The notes: generated from the sequence alone by a model not told the origin. A stretch of DNA of 64,000 nucleotides from Telmatactis stephensoni (GCA_029948255.1 JALIZF010001752.1:397501-461500), one strand, 5' to 3'. Positions 20,724 through 31,490 are shown, counted from the stretch's first letter. Program-made: numbers and translations.

Positions 20724-21584
20724 TTAATTCGACTGGGGCGTTTGCAGGTGCCCGACGCATGAGATTCTAATTCGATTCAGTTGTGATCTGAAATCTTTCT
20801 TTAGAATAGCATAAAGAAAAGGATTGACTACAGAGGATCCAGCAATCGCAAAAAGCGTAAAAAATCGAAGTTGGGGAGGAACAAGATTAGGTCTACCAAG
20901 TGCATATAGAACCACATTGATGTACAAGACAGGAAGCCAGCTGAGAAGAAAACATGTCGTTACCACTACAAACACCTTAACCGTCTTGCCCTCAAGCGAT
21001 GCTTTTCTTGCTCTCTGTCGGGTCTTGTTTGTGATGTCCATTCTCTTCAACTCTCGCGCATGGGATCGGAGACGTAACCAAATCAGCACATAGGCAACAA
21101 TGACAAAGCAGTAAGGCATGACGACGAATACAACAAAAAATGCCACATGATGCAACTTGAGCTCTTTTAAGTTTCCTGATTGGTATTTTTCTTTAAGTTC
21201 TTTTATGGAAAATGGGATAAACGGGCAAAATATCGCTGTCAACCATATTGCCGTCAGGATTTTCTTGTGATGTTTTTCTAACTTGTTTTTATACACAAAA
21301 GGATGCATGATAGCAATGTATCTGTCCCATGTCACAGCACAAATGTTTCCAACACCAGACAGCGCGATAAGACTCACAAAGTATTGTGATATATTTTCGG
21401 CATCAAGAGACACTGCAAATTTAAGTGGTAACAGTACTCCTCCAGCTAACATGTCCGATACAGCTAAAGACACCACAAAATAGTTGGTAAAAGTCCTGAG
21501 TCGCTTGATAAAAATCACCATGCAGATAACAATGGCGTTTAATGCCATTACGAAAATAGAAAGTATAATCAAACCAACCTCCAT
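20724..21584 (-). CDS. Class A (rhodopsin-like) GPCR, clade B, GPCR-5
   Basis: From the Met at 21584 the protein is 286 residues, starting M-E-V-G-L-I-I-L like its paralogues. It shows L-A-V-S-D, W-D-R-Y, a Pro in TM5, S-W-L-P and N-P-F-L-Y. ECL1 has an N-I-S sequon (N64). ECL2 (K-E-L-K-E-K-Y-Q) lacks cysteine. R-A-R-K-A-S-L-E-G-K-T precedes TM6. The frame stays open upstream for 30 more codons to another Met at 21674; that extension is hydrophobic and also open in the duplicate at 51407-51496. I prefer the inner Met because the other paralogues start there. The C-tail is shorter than in the duplicate (ends near H-L-Q-T-P-Q-S-N), so the tails have diverged by frame or truncation. Confidence 0.9.
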   Translation of the reverse strand: MEVGLIILSIFVMALNAIVICMVIFIKRLRTFTNYFVVSLAVSDMLAGGVLLPLKFAVSLDAENISQYFVSLIALSGVGNICAVTWDRYIAIMHPFVYKNKLEKHHKKILTAIWLTAIFCPFIPFSIKELKEKYQSGNLKELKLHHVAFFVVFVVMPYCFVIVAYVLIWLRLRSHARELKRMDITNKTRQRARKASLEGKTVKVFVVVTTCFLLSWLPVLYINVVLYALGRPNLVPPQLRFFTLFAIAGSSVVNPFLYAILKKDFRSQLNRIRISCVGHLQTPQSN

Positions 21585-21674
21585 TTGTAGGTATATGAAA
21601 TGATATACGAAGTGAAATAATGTGAGTTTATAACATAAGTATATTAACAGGTGGTACGTTGAGCATGCGTACAA

Positions 21675-22405
21675 CCGCTTAATAGCAATTAATGTATTAC
21701 GGAAATTTGTTATGCAAAGTTAGACTTTTGTTTAATGGAGATGTTTACTAACGAAACGGAATATATTTGTGTTTGATATCATATATATTTATCCTGAAGC
21801 AATCAATTGTTACTGATTTGCAATTGTAACTTCTTATAACTTAATCTATATCTTAACTGAGAATGTAACATAGGTTTCGAAAGACTCAGATCAGAACCAC
21901 CCACAATAAAGGGAGTTCTTTGAAAACGATGGTAGTATCATAGCTATAACTGCGAATTCAGTTGATGAGAATGTATTGTGATAATTCACTAGCTGGTTGC
22001 TGGCTATTGCTTACACTTGTAAATAAACAGCAAAACGCAATCTCACATTTCTTAAATTTTCAGATTACTCTTGTACATATTTATGGCAAAACTGAATTTG
22101 GATCATTATTATATTTTCACAATCTATCTGCAGGCAACTGTCTAAATGCATGCAATCTTGGATAAGTACAGTTGAATCAAATCACTCGCTAACCAACAAT
22201 TAATGTTATATTCTTTCCATTTCCCATTTTTGTCATCAAAAACTAGTTTATATATTGACAGTATACTTAACAAACTTTTAACTGCTACAGTAATTTTGAT
22301 CAGGATATAGTTGCTTGGAAGTCTATTATGCGATGAGCGTGCAAGGAAAAAAAATCCAAATAGCAGACGTTTAATTTGCGAGCAAAGATATGCAAATCAA
22401 AATAG
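21675..22405. other. 5' flank of GPCR-5, non-coding
   Basis: Inverted counterpart of 50738-51406. It holds no gene. It ends at the BEL insertion point, where the last five bases AATAG are repeated on the far side of the element. Confidence 0.6.
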
Positions 22406-22406
22406 G

Positions 22407-22743
22407 TGTTAGTGCCAAATCTCGTTTTGTTCTGTCTGTTTGTATTTCGTACGTTGTCCCGTGTTTGTCTTGTCCCTTGTGTATTGTAGTCAGTTTATAG
22501 TTCTTTAGTATGCGCATAATTGTTCAGTTTTCACCGTTCAACGTATCATCAAGGTTACACATCGTTTTGTAAGTATTTTTTCAACGTATTTCATATTTTG
22601 TATTTAGATTTCGTCTTTATAATTTAGTATTTCCTATTTATAGGAACCGTTCGTCTATGTGTTTATACTGTATTCCAATCGAAATAAATTCATGTCAACG
22701 CGTTCAATGTGTAACAATGTAGTTAAAGAAAATCGCCGCTACA
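22407..22743 (+). repeat. 5' LTR of the BEL/Pao element
   Basis: Begins TGTTAGTGCC and ends CGCCGCTACA. I found no difference from the 3' LTR on direct reading. As in other LTR elements it should hold the promoter and the RNA start. A TATA-like 'tatttatagg' lies at about 22634-22643 (candidate only). Confidence 0.92.
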
Positions 22744-22758
22744 TCTTCGTTCAAAACG

Positions 22759-25700
22759 ATGTCACAACGTTACCCCAAACGAGACAGAAAACTCACTTCG
22801 AAAGGAAACGCATACAACGTTCAAAGGCAAAGAGAAAGATGCGTATCGCTACAAAAGAAGATTACAGAGCTTATGAATAGAATCGAATCCAATTCTCTGT
22901 ATGTCAACAATGTAAACCTTGTACAAAATGATCTACAAATCCTAGACAAGCTGAGAGACGAGCTGTACACCTCTTACCAAGCTTGGCGTTCAGGTCTTCA
23001 TGACGACGTGGACTTGACGTACGCACACACATGGTACAAAGAGCAGTATTTGAAAGTAGAGAAGTTCATCGCTGGCATGAAGGATTGGATAACTGTAGCG
23101 CAAAATAAGTTAGAAGAGCAAGTTGAGAAGTCTGCATCAGAAATTGGATCAACAACGTCATCTCAACGATCGGCAGCATCCGCAAGGGTCACTGAGAGAA
23201 TCAAGCTCGCTGAATTATTGGCCACGTCAAGCATATTAGAAAAGAAGCAAGCACTTCTAAATGAAATCGAGAAGCTGGAGCTCCAAGAGCAAATTGTTGT
23301 CGCCCAAGCTCGAGAGCAAGTGCTAATTGATGTCGAGAAAGAACAAGACCAAAGTAAGTCAAATCCTATTGAAGATGAAGGCTCGAAGATAGTTCCTACT
23401 TATTCGCCATCCCAAGTGATCGAGTCAACACGTTATGAGGATGAAGAGCGTCTGTCCCTATATGCGTCGCGTAGACTTCCACAACTGGAAAGTGAAGAAC
23501 AGCTCATTCCTCGTCCACCTTTATCTTGTGTCCCTACACCACCTCCAATCGATGTATCACCACTACATGCTTCCGTCTTGGATGAAGATCAGGCTCAAGC
23601 TCCACTCCACAAGTACCGCTTTCCTACAGATCAGGATCAAGTTCCGCTCCACAAGTACCGTTCTCCTACAGATCAGGATCAAGTTCCGTTCCACAAGTAC
23701 CGTCCTCCTACAGATCAGGATCAAGTTCCGTTCCACAAGTACCACCCTCCTTCGGATCAGGATCAAGTTCTGTTCCACAAGTACCACCCTCCTTCAGATC
23801 AGGATCAAGTTCCGTTCCACAAGTACCGTCCTCCTACAGATCAGGATCAAGTTCCGTTCCACAAGTACCACCCTCCTTCGGATCAGGATCAAGTTCTGTT
23901 CCACAAGTACCACCCTCCTTCAGATCAGGATCAAGTTCCGTTCCACAAGTACCACCCTCCTACAGACACAGCCCACAGATCATACCGCGACACAATCTTA
24001 GATGGAACGCCTCGTCGCAAATACCGTTATCCCACAGAAATGGCTGCTGGTTACCAGGATGCAGGTGTAGATAATACTGCAAAGAACGAATCGATTGTTA
24101 CGTTCCTGGACAGACAAAACAAGTTAACTGAAATACTTGCAGAACAACAACAAAGAAGTCTTTTGCCACCATTATCACTAACAGTATTTACAAACGATCC
24201 TGCTGAGTTTATGACGTTCATAAGCAGTTTTGAATCACAGATCGAGTCCAAACTCCAATCAAATGAAGTCCGTCTACGATACCTTGAACAGTACCTGGGC
24301 GGTGAAGCTAAAGAACTGATTAAAGGATGCCAACACAAAAATGCTGACAGTGGTTATCCCGAAGCGAAAGCACTTCTAAAAGAGAAATATGGTGACCCGT
24401 ACAAGATTTCGACTGCTTATATCAAGAAGGCTACAGAGTGGCCCATGGTTGCCCCTGGAGACGACGCGGCCTTGGATCGTCTTTCTACTTTTCTGTGTTC
24501 TTGTGTTAGTGCTATGGAATCTATGTCGTATCTTTCTATTCTTGACCATCCACAGAATTTACAGAATCTTGTCAAGAAATTGCCACTTTATTTACAAGAC
24601 AGATGGAGACGACAGGTGGTTAAGATCAGAGAAACAAAGAAAGGTCAAGCTCCTGGTTTCAAGGACTTTGCCGATTTTATCAAAATGGAAGCTAAAGTCG
24701 CTACAGATCCTGTTTTTTCAAAAGAGGCATTGGAAAAGACCGGCATGAAAGAGAAACCAAAGCCAATCAAGCCAAAAGTCACAAGGGATACTTACAGAGT
24801 ATACAGTCACGCGACCAACTCCGAGTTGTCAACAGATGGTCGTCCACGCCCCAACGTCGTTAAATGTATTCTTTGTGGTGGATCACACGACCTCGACGAT
24901 TGCAAGCAATACAAGAACAAGTCGCTAGTTGAACGTAAAGACTTCCTAACACAGAACCAAGCGTGCTATGCGTGCTATGGGAAAGGTCACAGATCACGTG
25001 GTTGTATTCAGAAGAGAAAATGTAGTGTCTGCCAAGGTCGACACCCAACTGGTCTACACGACTTTAACTTTTCCGCACCTAAACCAGGACAATCAAACAG
25101 TAATGAAGCTAATGCCAAGCCTAACGACGCAAACAGTAGTCGTGTTGCAAATTCAAGAACTATCGCCATTGAAGCAAGCCACGCAACAAAGCAAGATCAA
25201 GACGTTCATTTTATGCCTATCGTACCTGTGAAGCTACAATGGATGAACAAACAAATCTCAACCTACGCAATGCTCGATAATTGCAGTACTGGAACCTTCA
25301 TCACAGATGCTGCCTGCAGAGAACTGGAAATAGAAGGCGCTGATACAAAGGTCCTGATAAGAACGATGAATGGCCAAGTCCTTCATGACACAAAGGTAGT
25401 TACTGGTCTCCTGGTTTCTGATCTAGCAGGTGAAAACGTCATAGAACTACCAAGAACCTTTACAAAAGAAGAAATCCCTGCTTCAGAAGAAGATATACCG
25501 CAACGTGAATTAGCTCAAAAATGGCAACATCTACAACGAATAGCAGATCAGATTCCTGAACGTTTGCAAGACTCAAAGATCGGTATACTTATTGGAACCA
25601 ATTGTCCAAAGGCAATCGAGCCTAAAGATTTCGTCACAAGTCAAGACAACGGCCCCTTTGCCGTACTAACGTTTGCTGGATGGACCGTCGTAGGACCCAT

Positions 25701-28700
25701 GTACATTCCAAATGATAAAAGTAACAAGGTCAACTGTAACAGCATCAGCACAAAGATCTTCTCTGTCAAGCCATCCAAGCATCATTTCGCACTTGTAAAC
25801 AGTATCAAGGAGATTATCACGCCAAAAGCGCTAAACCACATGTTGGAACTCGAATTCAACGAAAGACTAGATAGTAGTGACATCGCACACTCCCAAGAAG
25901 ATAAGAATTTCATTAAGATCGTCCAGGAAGGAATAAGTAAAGAAGACGGTCATTACAAGATGCCACTTCCCTTCAGAGACAACAATGTCTACATGCCATT
26001 TAACAGAGAACAAGCCCTTTCAAGAGCCACGTGGTTGAAGAAAAGACTCCTCAAGAACCAGAAGATGCATGAAGATTATGTAAAGTTCATGAATGATATC
26101 CTGGATAAAGGTTACGCCAGTAAAGTACCATCATCGCAAGTTCCACCCGAACCGGGAAAAGTATGGTATCTCCCCCACCATGGTGTCTATCACCCTCACA
26201 AGCCAGAAAAGGTCCGGGTAGTGTTTGATTGCAGTGCAAAATTTGGTGAGACGTCGCTTAACAGTAAATTACTACAAGGCCCCGACTTAACAAGTTCCCT
26301 CGTTGGAGTTTTAACAAGATTTCGTAAAGAGCCTATCGCCTTCCAAGCTGATATAGAAGCTATGTTTCATCAAGTGCGCGTTTCAGAACAGCATCGAAAC
26401 TTCCTACGATTTCTTTGGTGGCCCAATGGAAATTTTTCCCAAGGCTTGCAAGACCATCAGATGAATGTTCATCTCTTTGGAGCAATTTCGTCACCTAGTT
26501 GTGCCAACTATGCAGTGAGAAAAGCAGCAGACGATTCCCAAGACGAAGTTGGCGAAGAAACAGCAAGTGTACTTAGAAGAAACTTCTACGTGGACGACTG
26601 CTTGCGGTCCGAAGAGAACGAAGAGAAAGCCACTGAACGTTTACATGGTACCATCCTTGCATGTGCCAAAGGAGGATTCCACCTGACCAAAATTTCAAGC
26701 AACAGTAGAAAGGTGTTAGAAACTGTCCCAAAAGAAGATCGCTCTAAAGAAGTAAGAGGTATTGATCTCAGCTACGATAACTTACCTGTAGAACGTGCTC
26801 TTGGTGTCCAATGGCATATTGAGTCTGATAGATTTGGCTTCAGGATCTCTCTCCATGACAAGCCCCTGACGCGCAGAGGAATTTTGTCCACTATCAGTTC
26901 GGTGTATGACCCACTTGGCTTCGCAGCACCAATTCTATTACCAGGAAAACGAATCCTCCAAGAACTTTGCAAGAGTAACGTAGACTGGGATGACCCAATT
27001 CCCGAGGAATACAGACTACGTTGGGAAATGTGGAGAAATCAACTACCTGCGCTCGAGAAGTTCAACGTGCAGCGCTGCTTCAAACCTGCAAATTTTGGAG
27101 TCGTCGTCGATCGACAGATCCACAGCTTTTCTGACGCCAGTTCAACTGGATATGGTCAAGTCTCGTACATAAGACAAGTAAATTCCCACGGAGTCATTCA
27201 TTGTGCGTTTCTTATGGGTAAAGCTCGTTTGGCGCCAATTAAAACTGTAACCATACCAAGACTTGAACTTACAGCCGCTGTTGTGTCTTCCAAGATTGGT
27301 AACAAATTAGTTGAAGAACTTGACTACGAAGTTGAAAAGCCTAAGTTCTGGACGGACAGTACAGCAGTTTTGAGATATATTAACAACGACCAGAACCGTT
27401 ATCAAGTTTATGTGGCTAACAGAGTCCAAACCATAAGAGACAGAACAGATCCTAGCCAATGGAGATATGTGTGTGGTAAAGATAATCCTGCTGATGATGC
27501 CTCGCGTGGTTTAAATATTGGTCAATTTAACAATCAACAACGTTGGATAAAAGGACCGGACTTCCTGTGGAAACCAGAAAACGAATGGCCAGAGTGCCCA
27601 CTTAAAGAAAGTGAAGATGTCCAAGATGATCCTGAGGTGAAGAGACTAGAGGTCAATTCAACCAGAGTAGAACAGAAGACAGATATCCTTGAACGATTCA
27701 GCTGTTTCTCACAGTGGCAACGCCTGAAAAGAGTAGTCGCCTGGATACTTCGTCTCTTACCCAAGTACAACAATCCATCTGTGAACCAAATAGAAAGGAG
27801 ACAAAGAGAGTCAACAAAGTTCACACCCAGACCAATCACAGTTGAAGAATCAGAGCATGCAGAAACAGTCATCTTAAAGCTAGTACAAGAAGAAAGCTAT
27901 CAAGAGGAGATCGCCACCTTAAAGAATCTCAAAGACGACCAGTCTGACCACCGATCCGCACTGAAGAGAAAGAAGGTTGAGATGAAGAAAACAAGTACGA
28001 TATGCAAATTAGATCCAGTCATTGATGGAAATAACGTCCTACGAGTTGGTGGTCGACTAAAGAATTCTGATACATTCACCGAAGAATTCAAGCACCCTGT
28101 GATAATTCCAAAGAAAGGCCATGTTACGACCCTTATCATAAGACACGCTCACGAGAAGACAGGACATGCTGGTAGAGGAATAACGCTTGGAGAGCTACGA
28201 ACGAAGTTCTGGATAATAAATGCTAACTCAGCTGTAAGAAACTACATCACCAAATGCGTCCAATGTCGAAAGAACCGAGCTAAAAGTGGTCAACAGAAGA
28301 TGGCTGATCTTCCCAGAAGCAGAATTACCCCTGAACCACCTTTTACATATTGTGCAGTTGATTTCTTTGGACCATTTCTCATCAAAGAAGGGCGCAAACA
28401 ACTTAAAAGGTACGGTGTGATTTTCACATGCTTATCGAGCAGAGCCATTCACATCGAGACAGCGAACTCCCTAGAGACCGACACATTTCTGAACGCGCTG
28501 AGGCGCTTTATAGCAAGAAGAGGACCAGTAAGAGAAATACATTCTGACCGAGGCACCAATCTTATGGGAGCAGAAAAAGAACTGGATTCAGCCCTTAAAG
28601 AAATGAATCACAAGAAGCTGCAAGAGCATCTATCAACAAAGTACGACGCAGATTGGATTATCAACTGGAAGAGAAATCCTCCCGCTGCTTCCCATATGGG

Positions 28701-29262
28701 GGGAGCATGGGAACGGCAAATACGTACAATCCGTTCTATCCTCAGATCCCTTATACATGAATATGGTCATGCTATCGACGACGAATCGTTTCGTACACTC
28801 ATGGCAGAAGTGGAAAGTATCGTGAATAGTCGCCCGTTGACATTTCCTTCAAGCGACCCTCGTGACATGGATCCTTTGACGCCAAACCACATCTTGACAA
28901 TGAAATCGAAAATAGTTATGCCGCCACCAGGTATTTTCCAAAAAGAAGATGTCTACCTACGAAAAAGATGGAAGAGAGTACAGTATTTGTTGAACCTGTT
29001 TTGGACAAGATGGAAAAAAGAATACGTCCAGAACCTGCAACCAAGAATCAAGTGGAACAGTGTAAAAAGAAACTTCACAGTAGGAGATATTGTGCTCATC
29101 GTACAAGAAATGACACCAAGAAACCAGTGGCCTTTGGGCAGAATCGTACAGGTAAAGACCGATTCCAAAGGATTTGTACGCTCAGCAACAGTGAAGACCT
29201 CCACATCAATTCTGGAACGACCAATTACAAAGCTTGTACTACTGATGGAAAACACCTGCTAG
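22759..29262 (+). CDS. BEL/Pao Gag-Pol polyprotein
   Basis: A 2167-residue frame starting 15 bases after the LTR. Order of parts: a charged, helical N-terminus with likely coiled coil (about 30-200); nine units of a 14-residue D-Q-D-Q-V repeat (about 270-400); a DUF1759-like Gag core (about 465-640); cysteine/histidine knuckles (C703-x2-C706 to C715, and a second set near 735-770); an aspartic protease with D840-N-C-S-T-G, an unusual active-site setting as in DUF1758; reverse transcriptase with Y1277-V-D-D1280; RNase H with D1459, E1503, D1533 and D1579; an H-H-C-C integrase zinc domain (about 1795-1840); integrase core with D1868, D1930 and E1985; and a DUF5641-like C-terminus. There is no envelope frame. 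All catalytic residues I can place are intact. Gag and Pol share one frame, as is common in this family. Confidence 0.95.
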   Translation: MSQRYPKRDRKLTSKGNAYNVQRQRERCVSLQKKITELMNRIESNSLYVNNVNLVQNDLQILDKLRDELYTSYQAWRSGLHDDVDLTYAHTWYKEQYLKVEKFIAGMKDWITVAQNKLEEQVEKSASEIGSTTSSQRSAASARVTERIKLAELLATSSILEKKQALLNEIEKLELQEQIVVAQAREQVLIDVEKEQDQSKSNPIEDEGSKIVPTYSPSQVIESTRYEDEERLSLYASRRLPQLESEEQLIPRPPLSCVPTPPPIDVSPLHASVLDEDQAQAPLHKYRFPTDQDQVPLHKYRSPTDQDQVPFHKYRPPTDQDQVPFHKYHPPSDQDQVLFHKYHPPSDQDQVPFHKYRPPTDQDQVPFHKYHPPSDQDQVLFHKYHPPSDQDQVPFHKYHPPTDTAHRSYRDTILDGTPRRKYRYPTEMAAGYQDAGVDNTAKNESIVTFLDRQNKLTEILAEQQQRSLLPPLSLTVFTNDPAEFMTFISSFESQIESKLQSNEVRLRYLEQYLGGEAKELIKGCQHKNADSGYPEAKALLKEKYGDPYKISTAYIKKATEWPMVAPGDDAALDRLSTFLCSCVSAMESMSYLSILDHPQNLQNLVKKLPLYLQDRWRRQVVKIRETKKGQAPGFKDFADFIKMEAKVATDPVFSKEALEKTGMKEKPKPIKPKVTRDTYRVYSHATNSELSTDGRPRPNVVKCILCGGSHDLDDCKQYKNKSLVERKDFLTQNQACYACYGKGHRSRGCIQKRKCSVCQGRHPTGLHDFNFSAPKPGQSNSNEANAKPNDANSSRVANSRTIAIEASHATKQDQDVHFMPIVPVKLQWMNKQISTYAMLDNCSTGTFITDAACRELEIEGADTKVLIRTMNGQVLHDTKVVTGLLVSDLAGENVIELPRTFTKEEIPASEEDIPQRELAQKWQHLQRIADQIPERLQDSKIGILIGTNCPKAIEPKDFVTSQDNGPFAVLTFAGWTVVGPMYIPNDKSNKVNCNSISTKIFSVKPSKHHFALVNSIKEIITPKALNHMLELEFNERLDSSDIAHSQEDKNFIKIVQEGISKEDGHYKMPLPFRDNNVYMPFNREQALSRATWLKKRLLKNQKMHEDYVKFMNDILDKGYASKVPSSQVPPEPGKVWYLPHHGVYHPHKPEKVRVVFDCSAKFGETSLNSKLLQGPDLTSSLVGVLTRFRKEPIAFQADIEAMFHQVRVSEQHRNFLRFLWWPNGNFSQGLQDHQMNVHLFGAISSPSCANYAVRKAADDSQDEVGEETASVLRRNFYVDDCLRSEENEEKATERLHGTILACAKGGFHLTKISSNSRKVLETVPKEDRSKEVRGIDLSYDNLPVERALGVQWHIESDRFGFRISLHDKPLTRRGILSTISSVYDPLGFAAPILLPGKRILQELCKSNVDWDDPIPEEYRLRWEMWRNQLPALEKFNVQRCFKPANFGVVVDRQIHSFSDASSTGYGQVSYIRQVNSHGVIHCAFLMGKARLAPIKTVTIPRLELTAAVVSSKIGNKLVEELDYEVEKPKFWTDSTAVLRYINNDQNRYQVYVANRVQTIRDRTDPSQWRYVCGKDNPADDASRGLNIGQFNNQQRWIKGPDFLWKPENEWPECPLKESEDVQDDPEVKRLEVNSTRVEQKTDILERFSCFSQWQRLKRVVAWILRLLPKYNNPSVNQIERRQRESTKFTPRPITVEESEHAETVILKLVQEESYQEEIATLKNLKDDQSDHRSALKRKKVEMKKTSTICKLDPVIDGNNVLRVGGRLKNSDTFTEEFKHPVIIPKKGHVTTLIIRHAHEKTGHAGRGITLGELRTKFWIINANSAVRNYITKCVQCRKNRAKSGQQKMADLPRSRITPEPPFTYCAVDFFGPFLIKEGRKQLKRYGVIFTCLSSRAIHIETANSLETDTFLNALRRFIARRGPVREIHSDRGTNLMGAEKELDSALKEMNHKKLQEHLSTKYDADWIINWKRNPPAASHMGGAWERQIRTIRSILRSLIHEYGHAIDDESFRTLMAEVESIVNSRPLTFPSSDPRDMDPLTPNHILTMKSKIVMPPPGIFQKEDVYLRKRWKRVQYLLNLFWTRWKKEYVQNLQPRIKWNSVKRNFTVGDIVLIVQEMTPRNQWPLGRIVQVKTDSKGFVRSATVKTSTSILERPITKLVLLMENTC
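23583..23970 (+). repeat. 42-base minisatellite inside the BEL gag region
   Basis: Nine tandem 42-base units (the first degenerate) encode T-D-Q-D-Q-V-P-F-H-K-Y-R-P-P and variants. Units 3-5 and 6-8 form a duplicated trio (H-P-P-S, then L-F-H-K-Y, then R-P-P or H-P-P), so the array grew by at least two rounds of duplication. Being a multiple of three, it keeps other frames open too, which explains the spurious overlapping frames. Confidence 0.9.
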
Positions 29263-29399
29263 TTTGTATTACATGAACACTTGAAGACTAAGACTTTATT
29301 TTGAATATTATCTTTATTTCTAGTTTAATTAATTGAACAATGACACTAACTTTAACATAAAGTATAAGAGTCGTACACCTCCCTTATAGGTGGGGCTGG

Positions 29400-29736
29400 T
29401 GTTAGTGCCAAATCTCGTTTTGTTCTGTCTGTTTGTATTTCGTACGTTGTCCCGTGTTTGTCTTGTCCCTTGTGTATTGTAGTCAGTTTATAGTTCTTTA
29501 GTATGCGCATAATTGTTCAGTTTTCACCGTTCAACGTATCATCAAGGTTACACATCGTTTTGTAAGTATTTTTTCAACGTATTTCATATTTTGTATTTAG
29601 ATTTCGTCTTTATAATTTAGTATTTCCTATTTATAGGAACCGTTCGTCTATGTGTTTATACTGTATTCCAATCGAAATAAATTCATGTCAACGCGTTCAA
29701 TGTGTAACAATGTAGTTAAAGAAAATCGCCGCTACA
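29400..29736 (+). repeat. 3' LTR of the BEL/Pao element
   Basis: Matches the 5' LTR by eye over its full length. A purine-rich stretch ('aggtggggctgg') just before it is the likely polypurine tract for plus-strand priming. Confidence 0.92.
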
Positions 29737-29739
29737 ATA

Positions 29740-30045
29740 GACATTTGCTAATCTGCAGAAAACACAATGTTCCTCATTTTTCCCAAACAAATTTCGTTTA
29801 CAAAATTTATTAGGAGGATACCTTTGAATATTTTTGCCCTTAAAACTTTGGATATCGATAGTAGATTGCGAGAAAACAAAGATTAAAACTAACTATCAAA
29901 AACAGATCAGTATAGAAGCCATAAAGTTCAAGACCATGCATTTTGAAGTGTGATATGCATACTGAATTAAACAAAGTACGATTACTAATAAAAACATGTA
30001 CACTTATCGTGGTCTGTATATGCACGTCTTAATAAATATTGACTT
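29740..30045. repeat. Inverted segmental duplication, copy 1 (right of the BEL element)
   Basis: Continues the inverted match with 50462-50740, for example 'tataagcacgtc'-type ends near 30030 and 'aaagttcaagaccatgcatt' near 29930. The match fades after about 30045. Confidence 0.8.
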
Positions 30046-30659
30046 AACTTTAACTTTTGTTTATTCACACACAAATAAAGATTACAGAAATTAACTAATG
30101 TGGAAGTTTAGTTATTATAAGTAAAATAGTATTTAATTTCAGGCAGTAAAATATGTGTATTATTGTCATGCATCGAATCAGGATGTTTTGCGGCCAGTCC
30201 GATTTTCGAATCAGGAATCTAAAATCGTTTGAAATCATTTCAGATTCTTGTTTCAGTAAACAGAAAATAGATCATTTTAGTCTTTCAAACATGATTTGAA
30301 ACTTCAAAAGCACAATTAAGTCCAAATATCTCGTTTTCCAATTCCTGTTTTATGAATCAGAAATCAGGAATCGTATTATCTTACCTACATGTATACTACA
30401 AAAATACCCGTGGAGGGGTAGATCGCTTCATTTCTTACTTCCGGTCAACTAGCTAGAATGACCTCACCAAACCTCCCCTGTATTACCACAGGTAGCCCGA
30501 AACTGAAAAGTGACAAAGTTTAAGTTATTCATCCCCAGACTTCTCTCGAAACCACGCATGATGTACATACTGATGAAGTCGATTTATTTGATAGTAAATC
30601 AGGAGGATTTTAGGCCTTAAATGGCAACAAATTCAATGTTTCTTCTTGACAAGCATTTA
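30046..30659. other. Non-coding spacer
   Basis: Contains loosely repeated 'gattccga/aatcagg' phrases of the kind also seen at 44560-44660 and 45600-45900. No gene is seen. Confidence 0.35.
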
Positions 30660-31490
30660 GTGTTCAGCAATCGTATAGCTATTATCAAATTGCATAAAAC
30701 AGGTGCATCTAGGAAACACACAGCAGGTTCTTCAAAAGTACGTCTTCAAATGCTCCCAGTTTCACTACTCCAGAAATCAGTACTTACTCGATATGTCTAG
30801 CCAGCGACTGCGGCTTGGCTTCATCTACAACAAAAATACCTTCTATTCTGGAATTGAACGCAGCTAATATCTAAAATTAAAATGCCTATATTTTTAAACT
30901 AATAACGACCATTAGTTGACGGTCCCTATAGCATAGAGCAACTATCTTCGTCTCCATTGTTCAGCACTCCAAACCCATTATCACCTACTTTGTCATCTAC
31001 TCTACCACAAACAACCAAAGTAAGAAAGCCAATCAAGTGAATACCTTACAATAGTTCCCACGAATACCAAGATGCAATACACATGATATATATAAAAATT
31101 CGTTTTGTTTTAAACATGTTTCGGCACAACCCATGCCTTCTTCAGTACATAAAGATTACAAAAACTATCAACAAACTTCCAGTATAGTACATAATACGTG
31201 AAGTAACAGGCTGATTACAATATGAATAACTGACAGCTGAAATGATAGGGAAACAAAGCGACTAAAAAAGATAACTAACCACTTAAAGAGGTTTTAAAAT
31301 GTTTTAATTTTTTATTCAAATCTGGTTTAAGTTTATTTAGTGTAAAAGGCTTCTTTGATTTTTAAGAAAAAAGGAGATTTAACAGAGTCTAATATCTCAG
31401 AGCAATCATTACAACTGCGGATGATGAATTTTGATGTTTAAAGATGTATGTAAGAGATTTTGTCAGTTATACTGTCAGTTATACATATGA
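30660..31490 (+). repeat. Dispersed repeat (related copies at 35815-36140 and 36435-37600)
   Basis: Its first part (30660-30990) recurs in the same orientation at 35815-36140, downstream of GPCR-6. Its later part (30830-31490) recurs inverted at 36435-37600, there split by a TTAA-flanked element. Shared phrases include 'cttcgtctccattgttcagc' and 'aacatgtttcgg'. No coding potential is clear; it may contain an old non-LTR fragment. Confidence 0.7.

Larger units (their letters stand above)
19985..22405. repeat. Inverted segmental duplication, copy 1 (left of the BEL element)
   Basis: Together with 29740-30045 this is the reverse complement of 50462-53245. The match covers the receptor gene, its upstream region, the adjacent degenerate tandem repeat and non-coding flanks on both sides. 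The copies differ by many substitutions and small indels, so the duplication is not brand new. The BEL/Pao element splits this copy only. Confidence 0.85.
22407..29736 (+). mobile_element. Complete BEL/Pao LTR retrotransposon
   Basis: A 7.3 kb element with two 337-base LTRs that look identical by eye, one uninterrupted polyprotein frame and a 5-base direct repeat AATAG at its borders (22401-22405 and 29736-29740). The inverted duplicate at about 50738-50750 carries the unoccupied site with one AATAG. If the duplication is perfect, the element is better placed at 22406-29735 (LTR starting GTGTTAG); if the usual TG...CA ends hold, at 22407-29736. Identical LTRs and an open frame point to a recent insertion of an element that may still be active (inference). 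Confidence 0.95.

Noticed and set aside
23435..24001. 188-codon frame overlapping the BEL gag
   Set aside because: Kept open by the 42-base repeat, which is a multiple of three; lies inside the polyprotein in another frame.
29263..29399. Envelope gene of the BEL element
   Set aside because: Only about 137 bases separate the polyprotein stop from the 3' LTR, too short for an envelope frame.
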